From NCBI RefSeq assembly GCF_022012335.1, contig NZ_JAKLTO010000002.1, forward strand, positions 310,001 to 374,000: a DNA stretch of 64,000 nucleotides. Reading direction: 5' to 3'. Below are positions 27,601-36,485 of this stretch, one piece after another. The notes under the pieces were generated by a model that did not search any database, had not been told where the DNA came from, and was given only the letters and a program-made list of their open reading frames with translations. The DNA comes from Flavobacterium sp. SM15. GTDB taxonomy: Bacteria > Bacteroidota > Bacteroidia > Flavobacteriales > Flavobacteriaceae. Each line of letters opens with the position of its first letter. Position 1 is the stretch's first letter. The position numbers and the translations under genes are program-made.

Positions 27601-28198
27601 CAGTCAATGTACCTTTAGCGTTGCGGGCGATTATTCAGTGAAAGTGACCAATACTTCCAATGTTGCAAATTGCTCGGCTGTTTTTAATTTCAGCACGCAA
27701 AATTCTGTCATTCCTTTTTCAATCACTGCTACTCCCGAAGAAATTGTAGCCTTTGACAACGATAATACCATCACAGCTATAGCATTTCCTCCTTCAGCTG
27801 ATTACGAATATTCTGTAGACAATACCCATTGGCAAACCAGCAATGTATTTAACAGTCTACAAGACATGGAATACACTGTAACAGTTCGCAATAAATACAA
27901 TTGCGGAGAACAAAGCACATCGTTAACCCTGATTGACTACCCGAGGTTTTTTACTCCAAACAGTGACGGCTACAACGACATTTGGATGATTCGAAAATTT
28001 GAGCGCATCAGCCCGGTTACTGTTTCCATCTTCAACCGTTATGGAAAACTACTTAAAGTATCCGACCAAAATAATTTCGGATGGGACGGAACCTCTAACG
28101 GAATTCCGCAACCGGCTGATGATTACTGGTTTAAATTGAGTTACACTAAAAATGGCGTAATCAAAGAATTCAAGAGTCATTTCTCGCTTAAAAGATAA
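24602..28198 (+). CDS. Large secreted T9SS type B cargo protein
   Basis: A 1198-residue secreted protein. A signal peptide (1-22, 'FFICNVFAQ') is followed by a Cys-rich N-terminal domain with 'GPTWFFIQIQNTGPITLQISQTG' and 'DVDFVLWGPF', as in flavobacterial surface proteins. Several Ig-like beta repeats follow, with 'YTWYKDNVV', 'YQWYLNNVAITGA' and 'YQWYQNGLAIAGA'. The last 90 residues are a type B sorting domain (gliding-motility-associated C-terminal): 'FFTPNSDGYND', 'IFNRYGKLL', 'GWDGTSNGIPQPADDYWF'. It is therefore exported across the outer membrane by the type IX system. Adhesive function is likely but unproven. It is monocistronic, with a terminator after it. Confidence 0.95.
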   Translation: MKRIGNQLILFFLLFFICNVFAQRGAPSCAELEANYQQYQSCASNVPFPNSTGGNTESFQTSCIGQAFQGPTWFFIQIQNTGPITLQISQTGTDGSGTDVDFVLWGPFSNLTNICSQLNQTVETDCSWLPDSVELVDIPNAVTGELYVLLVDNYSNVPGEIQITQIGGTGSSNCDFLSSVKILDNTQAEITQTSYCKPQTKDLVATIDITDFPGQPNNLRFNYTWYKDNVVIASTQNSLAPTNTITATDTGIYKVVITAYDITTNPTGSTAGLIESTDQIDLKFHTAPTVTIQNTANQCLNSNPVLQTVITNSAQLNNLVDVLSYQWYLNNVAITGATSPNFTPTLSGDYFVRLSNSPCLSADSNIIRIIANPNIQISSDQTICEADNFILTSTNTNAAVNTNVTYQWYQNGLAIAGATNANFTVSSANQLPNTTAPYYLQATEQGLCSHISNTVNITIFPTPVVNSVPVVLEQCDYLTPNTDGIAVTNLTQAYNSITNNTPGLKLYYYKDNALTLPITDPVQYTNTGYPFNQTVYVRAVNENATPNCTANSIATINLQVTPTSIASYPNVTAVCPEVNQNFGYIDFNAQRLIIKNTYFPAVNADITFYLTANDASTELNPLTNTSEIPIGTSTVYTRIETNNNCQGIGTFQVTVNAAPLQTVISTKKTCESDTFYLNSNDPEALALQNAAVQASYFNSFNDAQNNIGVLNKNIPMSLTVGTRTFFVRLYNSTTQCFSIVSFSVTTYPNPVILQPQPITACGTPTAVFNLNSRINAITSGNTNYQVSFYQSLANLNAGLPIATPNNFTSATATIFVKVSDSGNNGCSSTTTLNLIALPLPGATTNPTPLEMCGSNGLAVFNLRDRETQMAGTDLLTNINFKYYTNSSDALAGNTNAISNPAAFSNTSTGYQKIYVRLNSIINSDSETTLPCYKVLELELFVRPYPENKLGSNPFIICVDKDNNVQNPAVVDTQLSASNHSFVWYTGSNAVSGNEIIGQNNSQCTFSVAGDYSVKVTNTSNVANCSAVFNFSTQNSVIPFSITATPEEIVAFDNDNTITAIAFPPSADYEYSVDNTHWQTSNVFNSLQDMEYTVTVRNKYNCGEQSTSLTLIDYPRFFTPNSDGYNDIWMIRKFERISPVTVSIFNRYGKLLKVSDQNNFGWDGTSNGIPQPADDYWFKLSYTKNGVIKEFKSHFSLKR

Positions 28199-28204
28199 TA
28201 TATT

Positions 28205-28232
28205 AAAGCTGGTTCAATGAATCAGCTTTTTT
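28205..28232 (+). terminator. Terminator of the T9SS cargo gene
   Basis: AAAGCTGGTTC and GAATCAGCTTT form an 11-bp hairpin with one G-U pair and a three-base loop, followed by six or more T. Confidence 0.85.
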
Positions 28233-28303
28233 ATTCCAAACTCAAGTTTTCCTTATTAAAAAACAGCTAACAAGCCACGTATAAAAATTCGAGAAGAATA
28301 TTG

Positions 28304-28311
28304 TATTTTTG
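28304..28311 (+). promoter_or_regulatory. -7 promoter element of map
   Basis: TATTTTTG, an exact TAnnTTTG match 20 bases before the map ATG. Confidence 0.45.
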
Positions 28312-28331
28312 CAGTCCAATAATTTACTACT

Positions 28332-29150
28332 ATGATAATTATTAAAACCCGTGAAGAAATCGAACTGATGCGTGAGAGTGCATTGATCGTTTCCAAAACT
28401 TTAGGAATGTTGGCCTCTGAGGTAAAACCCGGAGTTAGCACTTTATATTTGGACAAACTTGCCGATGCGTTCATTCGTGACCATGGAGCAACCCCTGCTT
28501 TTTTAGGCATGTACGGTTTTCCGAATTCGCTTTGCATGAGCCCTAATTCCCAAGTTGTACACGGAATCCCAACCGACAAACCTTTGGAAAGCGGAGATAT
28601 TATCTCTATCGACTGTGGTGCTTTAAAAAACGGATTTTACGGAGATCACGCCTATACCTTTGAAGTTGGAGAAGTGAACGAAGCCACCAAAAAACTATTA
28701 AAAGTTACCAAAGAATCACTCTATGTGGGTATTCGAGAATTAAAAGCTGGAAACCGCACAGAAGACGTTGGTAATGCAATTCAGAAATATTGTGAAAACC
28801 ATGGTTATGGCGTAGTTCGAGAATTGGTAGGACACGGTATCGGCCGTACTATGCACGAAGCCCCTGAAATGCCAAATTACGGTAAACGTGGGCGTGGGAA
28901 ACTTCTACAAGACGGAATGGTAGTAGCCATCGAACCGATGATCAATCAGGGTTCAAAAAACATCAAGCAACATAAAGATGGTTGGACGATCACTACTGCA
29001 GACGGAAAACCATCGGCACATTTTGAACACGATGTGGCTATTGTTGATGGAAAACCAGAGCTTTTATCAACATTTGCCTATATTTATAAAGCACTAGGAA
29101 TTACTTCTGACGAGGAAAACGAATTCAGAAAACAACCTTTAGTACTCTAA
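28332..29150 (+). CDS. map: Type I methionine aminopeptidase
   Basis: Removes the initiator methionine from nascent proteins. 272 residues without the N-terminal zinc extension, as in type Ia enzymes. Metal ligands are visible as Asp in 'ISIDCGA', Asp in 'YGDHAYTF', His in 'GHGIGRTMHEAPEMPNYG', Glu in 'VAIEPMI' and Glu in 'HFEHDVAIV'. 'VVHGIP' carries the conserved active-site His. The stop TAA overlaps the next gene's ATG by one base. Confidence 0.97.
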   Translation: MIIIKTREEIELMRESALIVSKTLGMLASEVKPGVSTLYLDKLADAFIRDHGATPAFLGMYGFPNSLCMSPNSQVVHGIPTDKPLESGDIISIDCGALKNGFYGDHAYTFEVGEVNEATKKLLKVTKESLYVGIRELKAGNRTEDVGNAIQKYCENHGYGVVRELVGHGIGRTMHEAPEMPNYGKRGRGKLLQDGMVVAIEPMINQGSKNIKQHKDGWTITTADGKPSAHFEHDVAIVDGKPELLSTFAYIYKALGITSDEENEFRKQPLVL

Positions 29151-29920
29151 TGAAGAAACTTTTTAAATTTATTTTAAATACAATTCCCAGACCAATTCTT
29201 ATCCGTTTAAGTATTGTAGTAAGACCTGTTTTGGCCTTTCTTTTAAAAGGAAACCGATTTACTGATCCTATTGATGGCAAAAGTTTTCGTATGTTCTTAC
29301 CTTATGGTTATGGAACCCAGCGCAACAATGTGCTGTCACCAAGCACATTATCTTTGGAAAGACATCGTTTGCTTTGGTTGTACTTAAAAAACGAGACTGA
29401 TTTTTTTACTGCTACTGAAAAGAAAAAAGTACTGCACTTTGCCCCGGAACAGGAATTTTACAAACGATTCAAGAAACAAAACAACATCCAGTACACAACA
29501 ACCGATTTGTTTTCTCCTTTAGCCGATGTAAAAGCTGATATTTGCAATCTTCCCTTTGAGAACAATTCGTATGACATTATTTTCTGCAACCACGTTTTGG
29601 AACACATACCGGATGACACCAAAGCCATGCAGGAATTGTACCGTGTTTTAAAACCCGGCGGTATGGGAATTTTTCAGATTCCACAGGATTTATCCAGAGC
29701 AGTTACTTTTTCAGACGATTCTATTACCGACCCGAAAGAGCGTGCTAAAATTTTTGGCCAATACGATCATGTTCGTGTTTACGGAAGAGATTATTTCGAC
29801 AAATTACGCAGTATTGGTTTTAAAGTAATTGAAGAAGACTACACTAATAAAATATTACCTAATCTGGTAGAAAAATATTGTCTGGCAAAAGGCGAAATCC
29901 TACCGGTTTGTTACAAATAA
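29150..29920 (+). CDS. Class I SAM-dependent methyltransferase
   Basis: A 256-residue methyltransferase with a degenerate motif I ('VLHFAPEQEFYKRFKK'), a clear post-I acidic segment and Methyltransf_11-type 'IIFCNHVLEHIPDDTKAMQELYRVLKPGG' (motifs II and III). The first 35 residues are hydrophobic and basic ('TIPRPILIRLSIVVRPVLAFLL'), suggesting membrane association. The substrate is unknown. It is translationally coupled to map (TAATG overlap). Confidence 0.85.
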   Translation: MKKLFKFILNTIPRPILIRLSIVVRPVLAFLLKGNRFTDPIDGKSFRMFLPYGYGTQRNNVLSPSTLSLERHRLLWLYLKNETDFFTATEKKKVLHFAPEQEFYKRFKKQNNIQYTTTDLFSPLADVKADICNLPFENNSYDIIFCNHVLEHIPDDTKAMQELYRVLKPGGMGIFQIPQDLSRAVTFSDDSITDPKERAKIFGQYDHVRVYGRDYFDKLRSIGFKVIEEDYTNKILPNLVEKYCLAKGEILPVCYK

Positions 29921-29947
29921 AAAAGCGCTGCCTTAGGCAGCGCTTTT
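29921..29947. terminator. Bidirectional terminator
   Basis: AAAAGCGCTGCC / GGCAGCGCTTTT is a perfect 12-bp hairpin with a three-base loop. It sits between the convergent methyltransferase and M16 peptidase genes. Confidence 0.9.
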
Positions 29948-29975
29948 CATTAAAACTGTTCGTTTTATTGATTGA

Positions 29976-32786
29976 TTATGATTTCTCAGGCATTAATATT
30001 CCTACTACTTTGTCTTTAGTAAGGTATTTTTTAGCCACATCCTGAACTTCTTTTGCCGTTAACGCATTTACTTTCTCTTCAAATTTCAATACTTCTTCTG
30101 CACTTTGTTCGTTGGTGAATGAACGTGTAAAGTTAGACAGCCAGAATTTGTTTTCTTTGCTTTCTTTTTTGAAATCCTGCAATTCTGCTTCTTTAAACTT
30201 CACTAAGTCTTTAGCCTCTGGCCCGTTTGTGATAATTTTTTGAAGCTCTGACAAAGCAGAAGCTGTTAATTTTTCAGCATTATCCGGCCCACATGGAAAC
30301 GCAATGTTAAAATTATATGCTCCGTAAGGAACTTTATTCATCCCACCACGTGCATTAACACCATAAACACCACTTTCGGTTTCGCGTAACTGTTCAATAA
30401 GTTTTATGGTAAGAATTTCGCCTAAAGCCTGCATTGCAAAAGCTTCTTTAGCTGAATACTGTGCATCTCCATAGTACATGATTGTCACGTTACTTTTCGG
30501 ATCTTTTCCTTTATTTACTACTTTTTTGTGCTCACCTTTCAGCATTCTGTACCCTAAATCTTTACTTTTTTCTTTAGTCGGATTTCCTGGTAAAGACGCT
30601 AAATATTTAGCTGCAAACGCTTCAATAGTTTTATCCTCAACATTTCCAACAAAGAAAAATTCGAAATCAGCAGCATTGGAAAAACGCTCTTTGAATTTAT
30701 CATACGCTAATTTATAATCAGTTTCAGCCCAAGTCTTATCTGTAGGTACTAATCCGTTAAAACGCGGATTTTCTTTATTCAAATAAGTATAAAATTCCTG
30801 TTGAAAGAAGAAATTCGGCTGAGAAGCCATATTCTTGTAAAACGCCGATTGCTTTTGTTTATAACCTTCAAATGCTTCTGTATCGAAATTCAAATCGGTG
30901 AAGTAAGCATAAGTGGTCTGGAACAAATATTCCAGATCTTTAGGTGTAGCATTCCCGCGCAATCCTTCGGTTATTCCTGAAATATAAGGAGATACGTTGG
31001 CAATTTTTCCGGTCATGAATTTATTAATATCATTCAGTTTCAATCCTGAGAAACCAGCTTCAGTTAATGCACCGTTGGCAAACTGTACTTTTTTCATCTC
31101 TGCATCGGAATACAAGTTACTCCCTCCAAAACTTATCGCTTCAAATAAAACTTCATCGTTTTTGAAATCGGTTTTCTTGTAGGTTACTTTTGCACCGTTA
31201 GACAAATAAAGCGTTTTGGTTCCTAACTTATCGTTACTCTCGCGTTTAACAATCGTTCCGGCTTTTGGCTCTGCTTTCAACAAACTTTTAGCTACGGCAA
31301 CATCTTCATAAGCAGTGATTTCTGCGTCATTAATTTTTAATGCACTCAACACTTCCTGCTCCGTTGGTTTCTTAAGACCCGCTTTTTCAGGTCCTGTTAA
31401 AATTACCACGCGGTTTTCGTCTTTGATAAACCCGTTGATTAGTCCGTTAACGTCTTTCAACTGTACTAATGGTAATATTTTTTTAAACATATCAAAAGTC
31501 CATGCGATACCAGGAACCGGCTCTTTTTCTAAGAAATGTGATTGATAATCGCTCACAAAATTTTCTGAATTGGTTTTAGAACGCTCGTTATAGCTTTTCT
31601 CAATCATAGACAAGAAATCGGCTTTAGCACGGTCCAACTCGCCTTGTGTGAATCCGAATTTTTTAACGCGCTCATTTTCTTTCACCAACACTTTTAAAGC
31701 ATCAATCTGTTTGTCTTCCTGAGACATCGCAACCGACTGATAGGCTTCCTTGGTTCTAGCCCAAGTTCCTCCATGGTAAGAATAGCCATAAGTAAATGGT
31801 GGCGTTGGAGAATTGGTAAGCTCATCCAAACGGGCATTTAACATTGAAGTAAACAAACCTTCGGTTAATTCATCCTTAAAATCTTTTAAATTCACTACAG
31901 GTTTTGGAGCCTCAGAGTCTTTGTACATTAACTGAACTTGTGCACTTGAAGCTTCTTTATCACTTTCAATAGCTACAAAAGTTTCTTTATGATTAGGAAC
32001 ATCAAAGATTTTTCTTGGCTTTTCGTTTTTCGGATTTTGGTAATTTGAGAAATGGTCAATGATTTTTTGTTCCATCTGCGCCACATCAATATCACCAACC
32101 ACAATCACGCTCATTAAGTCCGGGCGGTACCAGTCTTTATAAAAACGTACTAAAGTTTCCGGTTTGAATTTCTCTAAAACTTCTTTCTGACCGATTGGCA
32201 AACGCTTGGCGTAATGTGAATTGTACATCAATTTCGGCATGAAACGACCCATCATTCTTTTTTGTGCGCCCAAACCTAAACGGTATTCCTCTAAAACAAC
32301 ACCTCTTTCTTTATTGATTTCTTCCGGTGTCAAAACAGCGTTGAACGCCCAATCTTCCAAAATCTGGAATCCTTTTTCCAATTTTTCAGGACTGTCGGAA
32401 GGAATCGGAAGGAAATAAACGGTTTCATCAAAACTCGTGTAAGCATTTAAGTGCTGTCCGAATTTCACTCCGATACTTTGAAGATAATCTACCAATTGAT
32501 TTTTTGGAAAACGCTTAGTACCGTTGAAACACATGTGCTCCATAAAGTGCGCCAGTCCTTGCTGATCGTCGTCTTCCAGAATAGATCCTGCATTGATTAC
32601 CAAACGCAAATCTACTTTATTCTCCGGCTTGGCATTTTTCTTGATGTAGTAAGTTAGACCATTTTTTAGTTTTCCGGTCTTTACCTCCGGATCAAAAGGA
32701 ATGGTTTTTGACCAATCCATTTCCTGAGCAAAAAAAGCTGCAGGGAACAATAATAACCCTAAGGTTAATTTGTTGAGTTGTTTCAT
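29976..32786 (-). CDS. Exported M16 family zinc peptidase (two-domain)
   Basis: A 936-residue insulinase-type protease with a signal peptide (1-20, 'LLLFPAAFFAQ'). The inverted zinc motif HxxEH is at His80-Glu83-His84 ('AHFMEHMCFNG'), with the downstream glutamate in 'ERGVVLEEYR'. Two M16 halves are present: the first catalytic, and the second (about residue 540 onward) lacking the zinc motif, as in family M16B/pitrilysin-like proteins of Bacteroidota. The probable location is the periplasm, degrading oligopeptides. It is monocistronic. Confidence 0.94.
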   Translation of the reverse strand: MKQLNKLTLGLLLFPAAFFAQEMDWSKTIPFDPEVKTGKLKNGLTYYIKKNAKPENKVDLRLVINAGSILEDDDQQGLAHFMEHMCFNGTKRFPKNQLVDYLQSIGVKFGQHLNAYTSFDETVYFLPIPSDSPEKLEKGFQILEDWAFNAVLTPEEINKERGVVLEEYRLGLGAQKRMMGRFMPKLMYNSHYAKRLPIGQKEVLEKFKPETLVRFYKDWYRPDLMSVIVVGDIDVAQMEQKIIDHFSNYQNPKNEKPRKIFDVPNHKETFVAIESDKEASSAQVQLMYKDSEAPKPVVNLKDFKDELTEGLFTSMLNARLDELTNSPTPPFTYGYSYHGGTWARTKEAYQSVAMSQEDKQIDALKVLVKENERVKKFGFTQGELDRAKADFLSMIEKSYNERSKTNSENFVSDYQSHFLEKEPVPGIAWTFDMFKKILPLVQLKDVNGLINGFIKDENRVVILTGPEKAGLKKPTEQEVLSALKINDAEITAYEDVAVAKSLLKAEPKAGTIVKRESNDKLGTKTLYLSNGAKVTYKKTDFKNDEVLFEAISFGGSNLYSDAEMKKVQFANGALTEAGFSGLKLNDINKFMTGKIANVSPYISGITEGLRGNATPKDLEYLFQTTYAYFTDLNFDTEAFEGYKQKQSAFYKNMASQPNFFFQQEFYTYLNKENPRFNGLVPTDKTWAETDYKLAYDKFKERFSNAADFEFFFVGNVEDKTIEAFAAKYLASLPGNPTKEKSKDLGYRMLKGEHKKVVNKGKDPKSNVTIMYYGDAQYSAKEAFAMQALGEILTIKLIEQLRETESGVYGVNARGGMNKVPYGAYNFNIAFPCGPDNAEKLTASALSELQKIITNGPEAKDLVKFKEAELQDFKKESKENKFWLSNFTRSFTNEQSAEEVLKFEEKVNALTAKEVQDVAKKYLTKDKVVGILMPEKS

Positions 32787-32826
32787 AAAGGATTAATTAT
32801 TTTTTTGTAAAACTATTCATATAACT

Positions 32827-32834
32827 CAAAAGTA
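32827..32834 (-). promoter_or_regulatory. -7 promoter element of the M16 peptidase gene
   Basis: Minus-strand TACTTTTG, an exact TAnnTTTG match 40 bases before the start codon. Confidence 0.4.
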
Positions 32835-32957
32835 GGTTTTTTATTATAACATATTTAACAATTTTAAAGAAAATCGGGCGTTTATAACAGTGGTCGAAAA
32901 TAAAACAGCACAATAACCGATGTTAATCCTTATATTTACCTTTTAATTTTTTCAGAA

Positions 32958-34211
32958 ATGCAATTTAAGAAAATATACTCCCTACTAATACTAACACTTT
33001 GTTATTTAACAGGATACACTCAAATTGAACAAGAAACCGCACCACCTTTCAACATTAAAACCGTTAGTTTTGTACAAAACGGAAACATCATGATTCCTAT
33101 GTTCCGATTGGGCGATCCTTTTGAATTACAATTTGATGATTTATACGGAAACGAAGCCGATTACTACTACACCATTACCCAATACAACTACGACTGGACT
33201 CCTTCTCAACTGGCCAAAGCAGAATACTTACAAGGAATGGACAATCAGCGTATTATGACCTATCAGAATTCATTCAATACCCTTCAGGTTTATTCCCATT
33301 ATTCACAGATGTTTCCCAACAAATTTAATCGAATACTGTTTACGGGAAATTACATGATTAAAGTTTTTAATTCAGATCAGGAATTAGTTTTTTCTAAAAA
33401 ATTCATTCTTTTTGAGGAGCAAGTAGCAGTTCCTTTGCAAATAAAGCGCTCAAGAGATTTAAGCACTATTCACGGAATGCAAAATCTTGATTTTATGGTA
33501 AAAATGGGGGATAATATTTTGCAAAACCCAATCAATAATGTAAAAGTGGCACTATTCCAGAACGGAAGATTCGATAACGCAATTTACAACATTAAACCCC
33601 AATACACGCTTGGTTCTGATTTAATCTATAAATACAACAAGGAAACCCAATTTTGGGCCGGTAACGAATTTCTCTACTATGAAAATAAAGACATTCGAAC
33701 GGTGAGCAACAACGTAGGTCATGTTAGCGCGGGTGAAATTTACAACACCCATTTATACATGAACACCTCGCGAAAAAACAACCCCTACACTTATTGGCCA
33801 GATATTAACGGAGGATTTCTTCCCAACAAAATAAATGCCGAAAACAGTAATTTGGAAGCCGATTATTCCTGGGTGTATTTCACTTTGAACACCAACACTT
33901 TTATAGACAAAAAGGATATATATATTGTTGGAATGTTCAATAATTATGCCTTAACCCCGGAAAATAAAATGGATTACAATTCCGAAAAAGGGCTCTTTGA
34001 AAAAGCAATACTGATAAAACAGGGTTTCACAAACTATCAATATGTTCTGGCAGACAAAAACGGAAAAATAGACTCGGAAAATGCAGTGGACGGCAATTTT
34101 TATCAAACCGAAAACAACTATTTTGTTTTAGTCTATTACCGAGGAAACAATGATCGTTACGACAGGGTTATCGGTAGAGGAATCGCTAATTCTGAAGGAA
34201 TTACAAATTAA
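32958..34211 (+). CDS. Type IX secretion Plug protein (DUF5103)
   Basis: A 417-residue exported protein (signal about 1-20, 'LTLCYLTGYTQ') of the DUF5103 family. The F. johnsoniae member was identified as the Plug protein that closes the periplasmic side of the SprA translocon. Characteristic segments are 'PMFRLGDPFELQFDDLYG', 'YYYTITQYNYDWTPSQL', 'NRILFTGNYMIKVF' and the repeat region 'YWPDINGGF'. It therefore belongs to the secretion machinery used by the 1198-residue cargo protein about 5 kb away. A near-consensus TATATTTA lies upstream. Confidence 0.88.
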   Translation: MQFKKIYSLLILTLCYLTGYTQIEQETAPPFNIKTVSFVQNGNIMIPMFRLGDPFELQFDDLYGNEADYYYTITQYNYDWTPSQLAKAEYLQGMDNQRIMTYQNSFNTLQVYSHYSQMFPNKFNRILFTGNYMIKVFNSDQELVFSKKFILFEEQVAVPLQIKRSRDLSTIHGMQNLDFMVKMGDNILQNPINNVKVALFQNGRFDNAIYNIKPQYTLGSDLIYKYNKETQFWAGNEFLYYENKDIRTVSNNVGHVSAGEIYNTHLYMNTSRKNNPYTYWPDINGGFLPNKINAENSNLEADYSWVYFTLNTNTFIDKKDIYIVGMFNNYALTPENKMDYNSEKGLFEKAILIKQGFTNYQYVLADKNGKIDSENAVDGNFYQTENNYFVLVYYRGNNDRYDRVIGRGIANSEGITN

Positions 34212-34247
34212 AAAGCTTATTTTTCTGCAACAGAAATAAATATTTCT

Positions 34248-34255
34248 TATTTTTG
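34248..34255 (+). promoter_or_regulatory. -7 promoter element of apaG
   Basis: TATTTTTG, an exact TAnnTTTG match 26 bases before the apaG ATG. Confidence 0.45.
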
Positions 34256-34281
34256 AAGTTACAAACCCGTTTTCATAAAAT

Positions 34282-34668
34282 ATGGTTTCACAAATAACAA
34301 GCGGTATTAAAATTTCAGTTTTGACTAGTTTTGAAGGCACTTACTTCAAAAACTATAAGATTCACTTTGCCTTTAGTTATGAGATAACCATAGAAAATCA
34401 AAGTAAAGATTCCGTACAATTAAATTCCCGTCACTGGGAAATTCACGATTCGTTAAACGATGTAGAAATTGTTGACGGCGAAGGCGTAATCGGAAAAAAA
34501 CCGGTTTTAAAACCCGGAGAAAAACACACTTACAGTTCAGGCTGCTTACTTTCCTCACCGTTTGGAGCCATGAGAGGTTACTTTAATATGGTGAATTTTA
34601 CCTCAACCAGAAGCTTTCGAGTGATCATTCCTACCTTTAAATTAAGCGCTCCTTTCGCCTTAAATTAA
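34282..34668 (+). CDS. apaG: ApaG domain protein
   Basis: A 128-residue single-domain ApaG protein: an FnIII-like beta sandwich with the GxGxxG-type segment 'VDGEGVIGKKPVLKPGEKHTYSSGC' and 'GAMRGYFNMV', which are the family hallmarks. In enterobacteria apaG sits with apaH and is linked to Co2+ resistance, but the biochemical role is unresolved. Here it lies alone between the Plug gene and pruA. Confidence 0.93.
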   Translation: MVSQITSGIKISVLTSFEGTYFKNYKIHFAFSYEITIENQSKDSVQLNSRHWEIHDSLNDVEIVDGEGVIGKKPVLKPGEKHTYSSGCLLSSPFGAMRGYFNMVNFTSTRSFRVIIPTFKLSAPFALN

Positions 34669-34772
34669 ATCTAAAATTTTACAAAACCATTAACAGTTAA
34701 CCAATTAACTTATTGGCTAATAATTTGTATCTTCGCTACGCGAAATTTTTCAAAACACAAATACAACAAATT

Positions 34773-36398
34773 ATGCCAAAAGGAATTTACAATGTTCCCC
34801 AAGCGGTTAACGAGCCCGTTAAATCATACGCTCCCGGAACAGCGGAAAGAGAAGCTGTGGCTGCAGCTTTCAAGCAAATGTACAACAGCACGGTAGATGT
34901 GCCTTTATATATCGGTTCTGAGCAAATCCGTACCGGAAAAACAAAAAACATGACCCCTCCGTTCGATCACAAACACGTAGTGGGTCAATACCACGAAGCA
35001 GAAAAAGAGCACATTGAAAAAGCAATTGCAACTGCTTTAGAAGCTAAGAAAAAATGGGCGAACATGCCTTGGGAGCAAAGAGCTTCCATCTTCTTAAAAG
35101 CCGCTGAATTATTAGCCGGCCCTTACCGAGCTAAAATCAATGCAGCTACAATGATTGCTCAGGCAAAAACTGTGCATCAGGCAGAAATCGATTCGGCTTG
35201 TGAGTTGATTGACTTTTTGCGCTTCAATGTTCAGTTCATGACGCAAATCTATGCCGAGCAACCAATCTCTTCAGAAGGAATCTGGAACCGTATGGAACAC
35301 CGTCCTTTAGAAGGATTCGTGTACGCCATCACTCCATTTAACTTTACAGCGATTGCAGGAAATTTACCAGCTTCACCAGCTTTAATGGGGAACGTAGTGA
35401 TTTGGAAACCGGCGGCTACTCAAGTATATTCTGCTAATGTAATTATGGAAGTTTTCCAACAGGCAGGTTTACCGGCTGGGGTTATCAACATGATCACAGG
35501 TAATTCAGGAATGATTTCCGATACTTTATTATCAAGTCCTGACTTCGCGGGAATCCACTTTACAGGATCAACCGGAGTATTTAACGACATGTGGGCGAAA
35601 ATCGGCCAAAACATCAGCAAATACAAAACCTACCCAAGAATCGTGGGAGAAACAGGTGGTAAAGATTTTGTTTTAGCACACCCTTCTTCTATTCCTGCTC
35701 AAGTAGCAACAGCATTATCAAGAGGCGCTTTCGAATACCAAGGACAAAAATGTTCTGCGGCTTCAAGAGCGTACATCCCGGCTTCTATCTGGCCAAAAGT
35801 AAAAGAATTATTGTTAGCCGATTTAGCTTCGATGAAAATGGGATCACCGGAAGACATGAGCAACTTCGTTTCTTCAGTAATTTCAGAACAATCCTTTGAT
35901 AAATTAGCAGGATTCATAGACAGAGCTAAGCAAGATGCTGATGCAGAAATCATTGCAGGAGGTTCTTATGACAAATCCGTTGGATATTTCATTCAGCCGA
36001 CCGTTATCTTAACTACAAATCCTCATTATGTAACGATGGAAACTGAGTTGTTCGGGCCCGTACTTACAATTTATGTATACGAAGATGCTCAGTGGACAGA
36101 AACGCTAGCATTGGTAGACGGAACATCCGGATATGCTTTAACCGGAGCTATCTTCAGCCAAGACCGTTACGCGATTGTAGAAGCAACCAAAGCATTAGAA
36201 AATGCAGCTGGAAACTTCTACATCAACGATAAACCGACAGGAGCTGTTGTAGGACAACAACCATTTGGAGGAGCAAGAGCTTCGGGAACTAATGATAAAG
36301 CGGGTTCAGTATTGAACTTATTGCGTTGGGTTTCTCCAAGAACCATCAAAGAAACCTTTGTAACCCCTACAGATTACAGATATCCGTTCTTAGGCTAA
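34773..36398 (+). CDS. pruA: 1-pyrroline-5-carboxylate dehydrogenase
   Basis: NAD-dependent enzyme oxidising glutamate semialdehyde/P5C to glutamate in proline catabolism. About 541 residues. Catalytic Cys327 is in 'GQKCSAASR', the general-base Glu in 'VGETGGKDFV', and the Rossmann segment in 'FTGSTGVF'. 'NDKPTGAVVGQQPFGGARASG' is typical of the single-domain PruA group. ATG 34773 was chosen as the family begins 'MPKGIYNVP'; a TTG 20 codons upstream is unlikely. A terminator follows the gene. Confidence 0.96.
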   Translation: MPKGIYNVPQAVNEPVKSYAPGTAEREAVAAAFKQMYNSTVDVPLYIGSEQIRTGKTKNMTPPFDHKHVVGQYHEAEKEHIEKAIATALEAKKKWANMPWEQRASIFLKAAELLAGPYRAKINAATMIAQAKTVHQAEIDSACELIDFLRFNVQFMTQIYAEQPISSEGIWNRMEHRPLEGFVYAITPFNFTAIAGNLPASPALMGNVVIWKPAATQVYSANVIMEVFQQAGLPAGVINMITGNSGMISDTLLSSPDFAGIHFTGSTGVFNDMWAKIGQNISKYKTYPRIVGETGGKDFVLAHPSSIPAQVATALSRGAFEYQGQKCSAASRAYIPASIWPKVKELLLADLASMKMGSPEDMSNFVSSVISEQSFDKLAGFIDRAKQDADAEIIAGGSYDKSVGYFIQPTVILTTNPHYVTMETELFGPVLTIYVYEDAQWTETLALVDGTSGYALTGAIFSQDRYAIVEATKALENAAGNFYINDKPTGAVVGQQPFGGARASGTNDKAGSVLNLLRWVSPRTIKETFVTPTDYRYPFLG

Positions 36399-36417
36399 GA
36401 ACAAAACTCATAAACAA

Positions 36418-36450
36418 AAAAGTCGAATCCTTACCGGTTCGACTTTTTTT
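36418..36450. terminator. Bidirectional terminator after pruA and rsmG
   Basis: AAAAGTCGAA / TTCGACTTTT arms around a ten-base loop, with A/T runs on both sides, between convergent pruA and rsmG. Confidence 0.85.
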
Positions 36451-36485
36451 ATGTTCTTATCACTTTTCACTTCTTCCTTTTCCCT

